This document shows positions 32,719-40,856 of a DNA stretch of 64,000 nucleotides, piece by piece. A program made the translations under genes and the position numbers. The DNA is from Streptomyces sp. B1I3 (GTDB lineage: Bacteria; Actinomycetota; Actinomycetes; Streptomycetales; Streptomycetaceae). A model generated the notes under the pieces. It did no database searches. It saw only the letters and a program-made list of their open reading frames with translations, and was not told the DNA's origin. The stretch's first letter is position 1; each line of letters opens with the position of its first letter. Location: NCBI RefSeq assembly GCF_030816615.1, contig NZ_JAUSYD010000001.1:6098501-6162500 (forward strand), written 5' to 3'.

Positions 32719-33435
32719 TCAGGGCGCCGCCGTGAAGTCCCCGCCCACCGTGACCTGTTCACCCTCGGACGCCCGGGCCCGCGCCGTGTAGCCGTCCCGC
32801 CCGGCGTCCCGGACCCCCTCCGCGTGGTTGTACTGCCCGGCGAAGGTGTGCGTACCCGCCGGCACGCTCCGCCCCGGCTTCAGCGTCCACCGGTAGACGA
32901 GGAAACCGCCCTCCTCGTGCGCCGAGACCACGAAGTCCTGCTCGGGCAGGGAACGCCAGGAACCCGTGGTGTTCACCCCGCCGTTCAGCTCGACCCGCAG
33001 TTCGACGGTGAGTGCGGACAGGGGTTCCCTCGCCTCGACCGTCACATTGCTCTGCGCCCAGTAGCGGTTGCTGTGGGAGTCCACCGTGCCGTCCGACCGC
33101 AGCGGCCCCTGCCCGGCGGGCAGCGCGCCGCCCCGCGAGGGGTCCGCCGGGGGCGAGGGGGACGGTGACGCGGGTCCGGCGGCCACCCGCGCTCCCGCAG
33201 GCTCCCGCTGACCCGCCGAGGTGACCGCGAACGCCCCGGCCGCCAGCACCCCGCACACCGCCGCCGTCGCACCCGCCACCCGCAGCCACGGCATCGGCGC
33301 ACGCGGCGGACGGGGGGTGCGGGCCGGTGCCTCCCCGGCCATGCCGCGCTCGATCCGGGCCAGCATCCGTTCCCGGTCCGGGCGGTGCGAGGCGGCGGCG
33401 GTGTGCAGCCGCTGCCGCAGGTCCTCGTCGTTCAC
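32719..33435 (-). CDS. Putative membrane partner (anti-sigma-like) of the ECF sigma factor
   Basis: The 238-residue protein has a cytosolic head (about 1-50; NDEDLRQRLHTAAASHRPDR, ERMLARIERGMAG), one membrane helix (about 62-82; LRVAGATAAVCGVLAAGAFA), a Pro/Ser linker and an extracytoplasmic beta-rich domain (about 115-238; VTVEAREPLSALTVELRVEL, VVSAHEEGGF, GTHTFAGQYNHAEG). The architecture suits an anti-sigma or sensor protein; no zinc (ZAS) motif is visible. GTG 33435 overlaps the sigma stop by four bases (GTGA) and follows GGAGGAAG, so the two are coupled. The C-terminal domain may bind cell-wall or sugar ligands. Confidence 0.7.
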   Translation of the reverse strand: MNDEDLRQRLHTAAASHRPDRERMLARIERGMAGEAPARTPRPPRAPMPWLRVAGATAAVCGVLAAGAFAVTSAGQREPAGARVAAGPASPSPSPPADPSRGGALPAGQGPLRSDGTVDSHSNRYWAQSNVTVEAREPLSALTVELRVELNGGVNTTGSWRSLPEQDFVVSAHEEGGFLVYRWTLKPGRSVPAGTHTFAGQYNHAEGVRDAGRDGYTARARASEGEQVTVGGDFTAAP

Positions 33436-34004
33436 TGTCTTCCTCCGGTGCGCTGCGCCGCGACGGCCACCTGCACCTCGGCGGCCGCTGCCGCGGGGCC
33501 GAGCAGCCGCTGCAGTTCCGCCACACCGCGCGAGGTCTGGCTCTTCACCGTACCGACCGATATCCCGAGGACCAGCGAGGTGTCCCGCTCGGAGAGGTCG
33601 AAGGCGTGCCGCAGCACCACGCACGCCCGCTTGCGGAACGGCAGCCGGCGCAGGGCCCCTTGGACGTCCACCACCGCCGACACGTCGGGCCCGTCCGCCG
33701 CGTATCCGTCCCCGGCGGCGCGCGGCGCCCAGAACAGCGCGATCCTGCGGCGTTCACGCACGGCACTGCGGATGCGCGTACGGGCCAGGTTGGCGACGAC
33801 CCCACGCGCGTACGCCACCGGGTGCTCGGCGCCCCTGACCCGGTCCCAGCGGTGCCAGAGCGCCATCAGCGCCTCGGCAGCCAGATCGTCGGCCGCGTCG
33901 GCCTCGCCCGTCAGCAGGTGGGCGAGCCGGGCGAGTTCGGCATAGTGCGCCTCGAAGAACGCATGGAACTCGGCGGCAGCAGCATCATCCACGACTGTGC
34001 CCAC
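33432..34004 (-). CDS. ECF sigma factor (SigE/SigK-like group)
   Basis: The 190-residue protein has sigma-70 region 2 (about 12-78; FFEAHYAELARLAHLLTGEA, DDLAAEALMALWHRWDRV) and region 4 (about 118-172; LPFRKRACVVLRHAFDLSER, ISVGTVKSQTSRGVAEL). It resembles the SigE family of Streptomyces ECF factors. It is transcribed with the membrane protein that overlaps its stop, which probably controls it. The target promoters are not evident from the window. Confidence 0.9.
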   Translation of the reverse strand: MGTVVDDAAAAEFHAFFEAHYAELARLAHLLTGEADAADDLAAEALMALWHRWDRVRGAEHPVAYARGVVANLARTRIRSAVRERRRIALFWAPRAAGDGYAADGPDVSAVVDVQGALRRLPFRKRACVVLRHAFDLSERDTSLVLGISVGTVKSQTSRGVAELQRLLGPAAAAAEVQVAVAAQRTGGRQ

Positions 34005-34397
34005 GGGTACCCCTTCTCTGCACTCGGATCCCTGCCCGCTCGAACGGGCCGCGTACGTCGCTGTGTACGTTCACACTTCCGTCCGCGGGGACGAGAGCGT
34101 ACCAACGCGCACCCCGGAAGCGCTTCGACGCGGGTGCGTAACCCAGTAAGGCGTAACACGGCGAAAACGTGAACCCCTGGTACGGAAGAAGCGTCGCGCG
34201 ACACCTGTGCGGAGCCCCGGCCCCCAGCCACTCGAGTGGCGGTCCGGACCCCGGGTACGCCGACGGGGCGGCGCGGGCCGACGCGGAGTCGGAGTACGCC
34301 GCCCCGGTGCGGGACGTGGTGCGGGACGTGGTGCGGGACGTGGTGCGGGACGTGGTGCGGGACGTGGTGCGGGCGGTGGCCCGCGCCGGCATCGCGA
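34005..34397. other. Intergenic region with 12-base tandem repeats
   Basis: This 393-base gap between the sigma gene start and the end of the ABC permease gene has no supportable gene. About 34030-34200 is likely the sigma promoter region. Positions 34307-34378 are a tandem array. Open frames across it give low-complexity DVVR or TTSR repeats and lack ribosome sites. Confidence 0.65.
34307..34378. repeat. 12-base tandem repeat array
   Basis: Five identical units of GTGCGGGACGTG at 34307-34366 are followed by one degenerate unit (GTGCGGGCGGTG) to 34378. The array lies 20 bases beyond the stop of the ABC permease gene. Such arrays are prone to copy-number change. Confidence 0.92.
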
Positions 34398-35170
34398 CTA
34401 CCTGGGGTCGCTGTCGAACTGGGCCTTGGACCAGCGATGGCCCAGGAGGGTCAGGGCCAGGCACCAGCCGAGGGCGAGCCACCCGTTGCTGCCGATCTCG
34501 GTCCCGAGGAGCAGGCCGCGCAGGGTCTCGATGGCGGGGGTGAAGGGCTGGTACTCGGCGATCGGCTGGAACCAGCCCGGCATCGAGTGCAGGGGCACGA
34601 AGGCGCTGGAGATGAGGGGCAGCAGGATCAGGGGCATGGCGTTGTTGCTGGCGGCTTCGGCGTTGGGGCTGGACAGGCCCATGCCGACCGCGATCCAGGT
34701 GAAGGCCAGGGCGAACAGGGCGAGCAGGCCGAAGGCCGCCAGCCATTCCAGGACGGTGGCATCGGTGGAGCGGAAGCCCATGGCCACTCCGATGGCGCCG
34801 ACGAGGATCACGCTCAGGATCGTCTGCAGGACGCTGCCCACGACGTGCCCGAACAGGATGGAGCTGCGGTGGATGGCCATGGTGCGGAAGCGGGCGATGA
34901 TGCCTTCGCTCATGTCGGTGGAAACCGAGACGGCGGTGCCGATGGTGGTGGAGCCGATGGTCATGAGCAGGATGCCGGGAACGATGTAGGCGATGTAGGC
35001 GGAGCGCCCCGCACCGCCGCTCATGGTGTCGCCGAAGATGTAGACGAAGAGCAGCAGGAGCATGACGGGGGTGAGGAGCAGGTTGAGGGTGAGGGAGGGG
35101 TAGCGGCGGGCGTGCAGGAGGTTGCGGCGCAGCATGGTGGAGGAGTCGCGCACGGCGAGGGGGAGGGTGC

Positions 35171-35174
<4 letters not shown>
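34398..35174 (-). CDS. ABC-2 type exporter permease (DrrB-like)
   Basis: The 258-residue membrane protein has six predicted helices and the ABC-2 permease pattern: RNLLHARRYPSLTLNLLLTP, PGILLMTIGSTTIGTAVSVS, DMSEGIIARFRTMAI, and a C-terminal YQPFTPAIETLRGLLLG. It resembles DrrB of daunorubicin-type efflux systems. ATG 35174 overlaps the ATPase stop (ATGA), and the gene closes a three-gene operon with DUF4097 and the ATPase. It would export a hydrophobic drug, lipid or cell-envelope compound; the cargo is unknown. Confidence 0.9.
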
Positions 35175-36139
<965 letters not shown>

Positions 36140-36150
36140 GGGGTGCTCCT

Positions 36151-36822
36151 TCACAGGCTGCGGGCGGTGATGTCGCCGTGGGCGGTGGTCGCGTGGATGG
36201 TCAGGCCGGCGGCGGCGCCGTCGGTGTTCTTGAGCGCGTTGTGGATCCGGCCGTATGTGGTGCCGGCGTCCAGGGAGGCGGAGACTCCGCGGGCGGCGCC
36301 GACCGAGATCCCGCCGGACAGGGTGCGCAGTTCGACCGTGCCGCCCATGGCCTCGGTGATGTTGATGTCGCCCTGCTGGGTGCTGATCTCCCCGGGGCCG
36401 CCCAGGCGGCCGACCGACACGTCACCGGCGAGGAGGGTGAGGTGGGCGCTCGCGGTCTCGTCGAGCTTGACCGAGCCCTGCGCGCTCTCGAAGGCGACGT
36501 CACCGAGCCGTCCGACGCCCCGGAACTCGGCGCCGGCCGCCTTCGCCTCGACGCGGGAGCCTGCGGGCAGCTGGACGGTCACCTCGACGGACCCGGAGCT
36601 GCCGAGGATCCGGTTCTTCGCCGGTGAGGCGGTGATCCGCAGGACACCGTCTCCGTAGGCGACCGTGGTCCGCTCGGCCGCCTTCACGTCCTGGCCCCTG
36701 GAGGCGTCGGCGGGCAGGACCTCGACCGTGGTGTCGGCCCGGTCGGCGGCGATGAACCGGACGCGCCCTGCGGGGAGGTCGAGCACGGCGGAGATCGGGG
36801 CGGGGGTGTCGAAGTTCTGCAT
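36151..36822 (-). CDS. DUF4097-family beta-helical protein
   Basis: The 223-residue protein (MQNFDTPAPISAVLDLPAGR) is made of short beta repeats of the DUF4097 (adhesin-like) type: SVEVTVQLPAGSRVEAKAAG, GDVAFESAQGSVKLDETASA, GEISTQQGDINITEAMGGTV, AHGDITARSL. No signal peptide or helix is present, so it is presumably cytosolic. These proteins often lead ABC exporter operons in actinobacteria, with unknown role. ATG 36822 follows CAGGGA. It heads the operon and is divergent from the HTH/GbsR regulator. Confidence 0.82.
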   Translation of the reverse strand: MQNFDTPAPISAVLDLPAGRVRFIAADRADTTVEVLPADASRGQDVKAAERTTVAYGDGVLRITASPAKNRILGSSGSVEVTVQLPAGSRVEAKAAGAEFRGVGRLGDVAFESAQGSVKLDETASAHLTLLAGDVSVGRLGGPGEISTQQGDINITEAMGGTVELRTLSGGISVGAARGVSASLDAGTTYGRIHNALKNTDGAAAGLTIHATTAHGDITARSL

Positions 36823-36859
36823 GGCGTGTCCCTGTCTGCTCGTCGTTTCTGATAGTGGA

Positions 36860-37014
36860 AACGCTACGTTGCGTTCATGGATGCAGCAAGAGACGCGTTG
36901 CGTATGACACGCATAAGTGCAGGTCAAAGCCTACTAATCGTTGCAACGGCCCTGGGCGTAATGCAACAAGCGGACAGTCTGTCGTTGCAATGGAATGGAA
37001 GTGAACGCTATGCT
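36860..37014. promoter_or_regulatory. Divergent promoters and inverted repeats of the exporter operon
   Basis: For the regulator gene (plus strand), TTGCAA (36985-36990) and TATGCT (37009-37014) are 18 bases apart. For the exporter operon (minus strand), TTGACC (36922-36927) and TACGCA (36899-36904) are 17 apart. Inverted repeats include AACGC-N6-GCGTT (36860-36875), TGCGT-N5-ACGCA (36899-36913, overlapping the minus -10) and the palindrome CGTTGCAACG (36939-36948). These are candidate operators for the adjacent regulator. Confidence 0.55.
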
Positions 37015-37046
37015 CGGGGTATCGGGACCTACGAAGGGAGATCGCG

Positions 37047-37820
37047 GTGCCGGGAGGCAGGCTCACTCAGGAGGAACGCCGGCACATCTCGCTCGGGCTG
37101 GCCGACGGGCTCGCCTACGCGGAGATCGCCAGACAACTGGACCGCCCCACCTCGACGATCACGCGTGAGGTGATGCGCAACGGCGGCCCTACCGCCTACC
37201 GCGCCGACCTGGCCCACCGTGCCACCGAGCGCCGCGCCCACCGGCGCGGGCAGACCACGTCCCGGGGCGTGGAGGCGGTTCCGCAGGCTTACGGGCGTGA
37301 CGCCGAGGCCGTGCGCGAGTACGAGGAGGTGTTCACCACCGTCATCATGGCTTCGGGCATGCCCAAGATGATGTCCCGGGTGATGGCCTGCCTCACCCTC
37401 GCCGACACGGGCAGTCTCACCGCGGCCGAACTCGTCCAGCGTCTCCAGGTCAGCCCGGCGTCCGTCTCCAAGGCGATCGCGTTCCTCGAGGAGCAGGGCC
37501 TCGCCCGCCGGGAACGCGACGAACGCCGCCGCGAGCGCTATGTCGTCGACGACGACATCTGGTACGAGTCCATGATGGCCAGTGCCCGGTCCACCGCCCA
37601 GGTCGTGGAGGTCGCACGGCAGGGCGTCGGTGTCCTCGGCCCCGGCACCCCGGCCGCCACCCGCCTGGAGAACGTCGCCCGCTTCCTCGACTTCGTCTCC
37701 GAGAGCACCGCCCGCGCCGCGGAGCAGGCGCGCGCGATACTCCACGCGAAACCCGCGACGACCTCGGGCGGCGCGGCCGATGCGGGTGCGGACCACGGAC
37801 AGGACGCCCCGCACCGATGA
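37047..37820 (+). CDS. Regulator joining an IS30-type HTH to a GbsR/MarR-type domain
   Basis: The 257-residue protein has two DNA-binding parts. Residues about 1-65 (RLTQEERRHISLGLADGLAY, AEIARQLDRPTSTITREV, YRADLAHRATERRAHRR) match the HTH_38 domain at the N-terminus of IS30-family transposases. Residues about 85-235 form a GbsR/MarR-like winged helix (TAAELVQRLQVSPASVSKAI, FLEEQGLARRERDERRRERY) and dimerising helices. No transposase catalytic residues are present, so it is a regulator. GTG 37047 follows GAAGGGAG. It is divergent from the DUF4097-ABC exporter operon, its probable target. Confidence 0.85.
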   Translation: MPGGRLTQEERRHISLGLADGLAYAEIARQLDRPTSTITREVMRNGGPTAYRADLAHRATERRAHRRGQTTSRGVEAVPQAYGRDAEAVREYEEVFTTVIMASGMPKMMSRVMACLTLADTGSLTAAELVQRLQVSPASVSKAIAFLEEQGLARRERDERRRERYVVDDDIWYESMMASARSTAQVVEVARQGVGVLGPGTPAATRLENVARFLDFVSESTARAAEQARAILHAKPATTSGGAADAGADHGQDAPHR

Positions 37821-37847
37821 TCACGGCCCGTACTGCCCCGCGGTGGA

Positions 37848-37870
37848 GCGCGGCCGTGTGACGGCCGCGC
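37848..37870. terminator. Bidirectional terminator
   Basis: Perfect 10-base arms GCGCGGCCGT (37848-37857) and ACGGCCGCGC (37861-37870) with a 3-base loop lie between the convergent HTH/GbsR regulator gene and the penicillin-binding protein gene. Confidence 0.78.
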
Positions 37871-37889
37871 CGCGACGCCCCCCGCGTCC

Positions 37890-39341
37890 TCAGCTCCCCA
37901 GTGCCGCCTTCATCATCTTCTGGGCGATCGGCGCGGCCAGGCCGTTGCCGCTGACCTCGGAGCGGGCCGCCCCCGAGTCCTCGACGACCACCGCGACGGC
38001 GACCTGCTCGCCGGTGGAGTCGTCCTTCGCGTACGAGGTGAACCAGGCGTACGGGGTGTTGCTGTTGCCGACGCCGTTCTGGGCCGTGCCCGTCTTGCCG
38101 CCGACCTCGGCGCCGGCGATCCGGGCGTTGGTGCCCGTGCCCTTCTCCACGACGGTGACCATCGCGCTGCGCAACTGCTCGGCGGTGGACTCCGACACGA
38201 CGCGCTCGGTGTCCCCGTCCGGGAACGCCTGCAGCGTCGAGCCCCCGGAGTCCGTCACCTCGGAGACCATGTGCGGGGCGGCCAGCTCGCCGCCGTCGGC
38301 GAGGGCCGCGGAGACCATGGCCATCTGCAGCGGGGTCGCCGTCACCTCGAACTGGCCGATGCCGGTCAGCGCTGTCTGCGCCTTGTCCATGCCCGTGGGA
38401 TAGACACTCTCGGAGGCGCGCACCGGCACGTCCAGCTTCTCCGTGTCGAAGCCGAACGCGTCCGCCATCGCCTTCAGCCGGTCCTGGCCGAGATCGGCGG
38501 CGACCTTCGCGAAGACGTTGTTGCAGGAGTACTGGAGTGCCGTGCGCAGGGTGGCGTTCCCGCAGGGCGCCGAGGCGTTCTCGTTGGTCAGGACCGTCGA
38601 CGTGCCCGGCAGGGTGTACGGGTCGGGGCTGTCCGTGGGGACGTCGACCGAGCTGTACAGACCGTTCTCCAGCGCCGCCGACGCCACCACGAGCTTGAAC
38701 GTCGAGCCGGGTGGGAGGGGCTGGCGCAGTGCCCGGTTGACCAGGGGCTTGTCCTTGTCGCCGAGCAGCTTCTGCCAGGTGTCGCCGTCCGTCGTCCCGC
38801 TGATGCCGGAGGGGTCGTACGAGGGCGAGGAGACCATGGCGAGGATCCGCCCGGTCTCCGGGTCCATCGCGACGGCCGCGCCCCGGTCGTCGCCGAGCGC
38901 GTCGTGGGCCGCCTTCTGGACGGCCGGGTCGATGGTCGTCAGCACGTCGCCCGGTGCGGCCTGCTCGCCGGTGATCACCTCGCCGGGATTCCTGAGCCGG
39001 TCGTCGGTGCCGTCGAGCACGTCGCCGTAGATGCCTTCGAGTTGTGTGGCGCCGTACGCCTGCGAGCTGTAGCCGGTGACGGCCGAGTACAGCTCACCCT
39101 GGGGGTAGGTGCGCTTGTAGCGCAGGTCGCCGCCCCGCGTCTCCTTCGAACCGGTGACCGGTGAGCCGGCCACGATGATGTCGCCGAGCGGCTGCGCGTA
39201 CTGCGCGATCGTGTTCCGCCGGTTGTGGTCGTCGTCCGCGAGCGCCCGGGCCTCGTACGCCTGGACCCAGGTCGCCCGCACCAGCAGGGCGAGGACCATG
39301 AGCAGACAGAAGACCGAAGCGCGCCTGATTGTCTTGTTCAT
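37890..39341 (-). CDS. Class B penicillin-binding protein (PBP2-like transpeptidase)
   Basis: The 483-residue protein has one N-terminal membrane anchor (about 7-26), a dimerisation region and a transpeptidase domain. Ser213-Thr-Phe-Lys216 is the active-site SxxK, Ser272-Cys-Asn274 is SxN and Lys416-Thr-Gly is KTG. It is the actinobacterial PbpA/FtsI-like type that crosslinks peptidoglycan outside the membrane. No division-cluster genes surround it, so it is one of the extra class B PBPs of Streptomyces. It is monocistronic and converges on the HTH/GbsR regulator. Confidence 0.92.
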   Translation of the reverse strand: MNKTIRRASVFCLLMVLALLVRATWVQAYEARALADDDHNRRNTIAQYAQPLGDIIVAGSPVTGSKETRGGDLRYKRTYPQGELYSAVTGYSSQAYGATQLEGIYGDVLDGTDDRLRNPGEVITGEQAAPGDVLTTIDPAVQKAAHDALGDDRGAAVAMDPETGRILAMVSSPSYDPSGISGTTDGDTWQKLLGDKDKPLVNRALRQPLPPGSTFKLVVASAALENGLYSSVDVPTDSPDPYTLPGTSTVLTNENASAPCGNATLRTALQYSCNNVFAKVAADLGQDRLKAMADAFGFDTEKLDVPVRASESVYPTGMDKAQTALTGIGQFEVTATPLQMAMVSAALADGGELAAPHMVSEVTDSGGSTLQAFPDGDTERVVSESTAEQLRSAMVTVVEKGTGTNARIAGAEVGGKTGTAQNGVGNSNTPYAWFTSYAKDDSTGEQVAVAVVVEDSGAARSEVSGNGLAAPIAQKMMKAALGS

Positions 39342-39441
39342 CCCGCTGAGGGACGAGTGGGGTGGCGGGGGCCGTTCCCGTTCGTCTGCCTTCTCACCGA
39401 TTTCTCACCTGCCGGGCCAGGAATCTTCTCGGCGCCCGCTC

Positions 39442-39915
39442 TCACTCCTCCAGCAGGAGGAGCACCTCGTCGGTCTCCTCGCCGCGGGCCTCCGCGTACC
39501 CCCGGTCCGTGCCGGTCAGGGTGAAGCCGCACTTCTCCAGCACGCGGACCGACCCCGCGTTGTCCGCGGCGGCCCGCGCCCGCAGCGGGCGTTCCGGTAC
39601 GGCGTCGAGCAGCGCCCGCAGCGCCGCCGTCGCCAGGCCCCTGCCCCAGCGCGAACGGTCGATCCAGTAGGTGACCTCGCGCTCGGCCGGCGGTCCGTAG
39701 ACGCCTACGCTGCCCACCACCACGTCATCGGCGAGCACGGTGCGCATGACGACGCTCTCCGACGCGCGGATGCGCTGCCAGTGGGCGTCGAACATCGCCC
39801 GGTCGGACGGATCGGCGCTGGTGAAGGCGGCCACCCGGGTCGCCTCCGGGTCGCTCATGAAGGCGAAGAACAGGGGCAGGTCGCCGTCCCGGACCTCGCG
39901 CAGGGTGACGTGCAC
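39442..39915 (-). CDS. GNAT-family N-acetyltransferase
   Basis: The 157-residue protein has the GNAT fold: VTLREVRDGDLPLFFAFMSD at the N-terminus, the acetyl-CoA loop region EVTYWIDRSRWGRGLATAAL (about 79-98), and ARAAADNAGSVRVLEKCGF (about 111-129). It resembles the RimJ/RimL-like group that acetylates small molecules or protein N-termini. GTG 39915 lies four bases after the stop of the IclR gene, so both probably share an mRNA. The substrate is unknown. Confidence 0.85.
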   Translation of the reverse strand: MHVTLREVRDGDLPLFFAFMSDPEATRVAAFTSADPSDRAMFDAHWQRIRASESVVMRTVLADDVVVGSVGVYGPPAEREVTYWIDRSRWGRGLATAALRALLDAVPERPLRARAAADNAGSVRVLEKCGFTLTGTDRGYAEARGEETDEVLLLLEE

Positions 39916-39919
39916 GGGG

Positions 39920-40690
39920 TCAGAGTCTCCGGGTGGCGAGGGTGAGGCGGTCGCGGGCGTCGAACAGCGCGTCCTTGACCATCTGCTCGTGTGCCGGCGT
40001 GAGCCGGGCGACCGGGACGGAGCAGCTGATCGCGTCACGCGCAGGCGTGCGGTACGGGATGGCCACGCCGAAGCAGCGCAGCCCCAGGGTGTTCTCCTCG
40101 CGGTCCACCGCGTACCCCTGCTCGCGGATGACGTGCAGCTCCTCGATCAGCTTCTCGCGATCGGTGAGGGTGTGCTCGGTCAGTGCCGGCAGTGTCTCGG
40201 GCAGCATCTTGCGGACCTGCTCGTCGCTGTGGGTGGCCAGCAATGCCTTGCCGAGCGAGGTGGAGTGGGCGGGCAGCCGGCGGCCGACACGGGTGAAGGG
40301 GCGCAGGTAGTGCTGGGACTGCCGGGTGGCGAGGTAGACCACGTTCGTGCCGTCCAGGCGGGCCAGGTGGATGGTTTCCGTGGTGTCGTCCGAGAGCCGG
40401 TCCAGGGTGGGCCGGGCGGCGGCGACGACCTCGTCACCGTCGATGTACGACGTGCCGACGAGCAGGGCGCGTACACCGATCCCGTACCGCGTGCCCGTCG
40501 CGTCGGTCTCCACCCAGCCGAGCTCCACCAGCGTGCGCAGCAGCATGTAGAGACTGGACTTGGGGTAGCCGACGGCTTCCTGCACGGCGGCCAGCGAGTG
40601 CATTCCGGGGCGCCCCGCGAAGTATTCGAGGAGTTCCACCGTCCGTACCGCGGACTTGACCTGTGCCCCACCAGACTCGGCAACCGACAT
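39920..40690 (-). CDS. IclR-family transcriptional regulator
   Basis: The 256-residue regulator has an N-terminal winged helix (about 10-70; SAVRTVELLEYFAGRPGMHS, PKSSLYMLLRTLVELGWVET) and a C-terminal IclR effector domain (about 80-250; LPAHSTSLGKALLATHSDEQ, GYAVDREENTLGLRCFGVAI). It is divergent from the 2-oxoglutarate-semialdehyde-type dehydrogenase gene; the inverted repeats between them are likely its targets. IclR proteins of this kind often sense sugar-acid intermediates. The effector is inferred to be a uronate- or pentonate-derived keto acid. Confidence 0.9.
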   Translation of the reverse strand: MSVAESGGAQVKSAVRTVELLEYFAGRPGMHSLAAVQEAVGYPKSSLYMLLRTLVELGWVETDATGTRYGIGVRALLVGTSYIDGDEVVAAARPTLDRLSDDTTETIHLARLDGTNVVYLATRQSQHYLRPFTRVGRRLPAHSTSLGKALLATHSDEQVRKMLPETLPALTEHTLTDREKLIEELHVIREQGYAVDREENTLGLRCFGVAIPYRTPARDAISCSVPVARLTPAHEQMVKDALFDARDRLTLATRRL

Positions 40691-40772
40691 GCCTCATGCC
40701 CCTTCCAGCCCTCTTGCCACAACCGTGCGCGACCCTGCGACTTCTTGCCAACACTGAACACCCGGAAATAGA

Positions 40773-40819
40773 GTTCCTGCCATATTCACGATCAGGAACG
40801 CTGTTCAGAATACCGAACA
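40773..40819. promoter_or_regulatory. IclR-type operators between iclR and the dehydrogenase gene
   Basis: Two inverted repeats lie in the divergent gap: GTTCCTG (40773-40779) with CAGGAAC (40793-40799), 13 bases apart, and TGTTC (40802-40806) with GAACA (40815-40819), 8 apart. The GTTC/GAAC half sites recur. IclR-family operators of this sort are plausible; binding is not shown. Confidence 0.6.
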
Positions 40820-40856
40820 ACTTCTGATGTGTAGCAGTGGACCGGAAGGAAACACG

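Noticed and set aside
34307..34378. CRISPR array
   Set aside because: Units are 12 bases and contiguous with no spacers; no cas genes are nearby. The same applies to the 30-base and 15-base tandem repeats.
33985..34746. Minus-strand frame encoding TTSR repeats
   Set aside because: The repeats come from the noncoding 12-base tandem array, and the rest is antisense or out of frame with the ABC permease.
37047..37230. IS30 insertion element
   Set aside because: Only the DNA-binding domain is present; there are no DDE residues, terminal inverted repeats or target duplications, and a GbsR/MarR-type domain follows.
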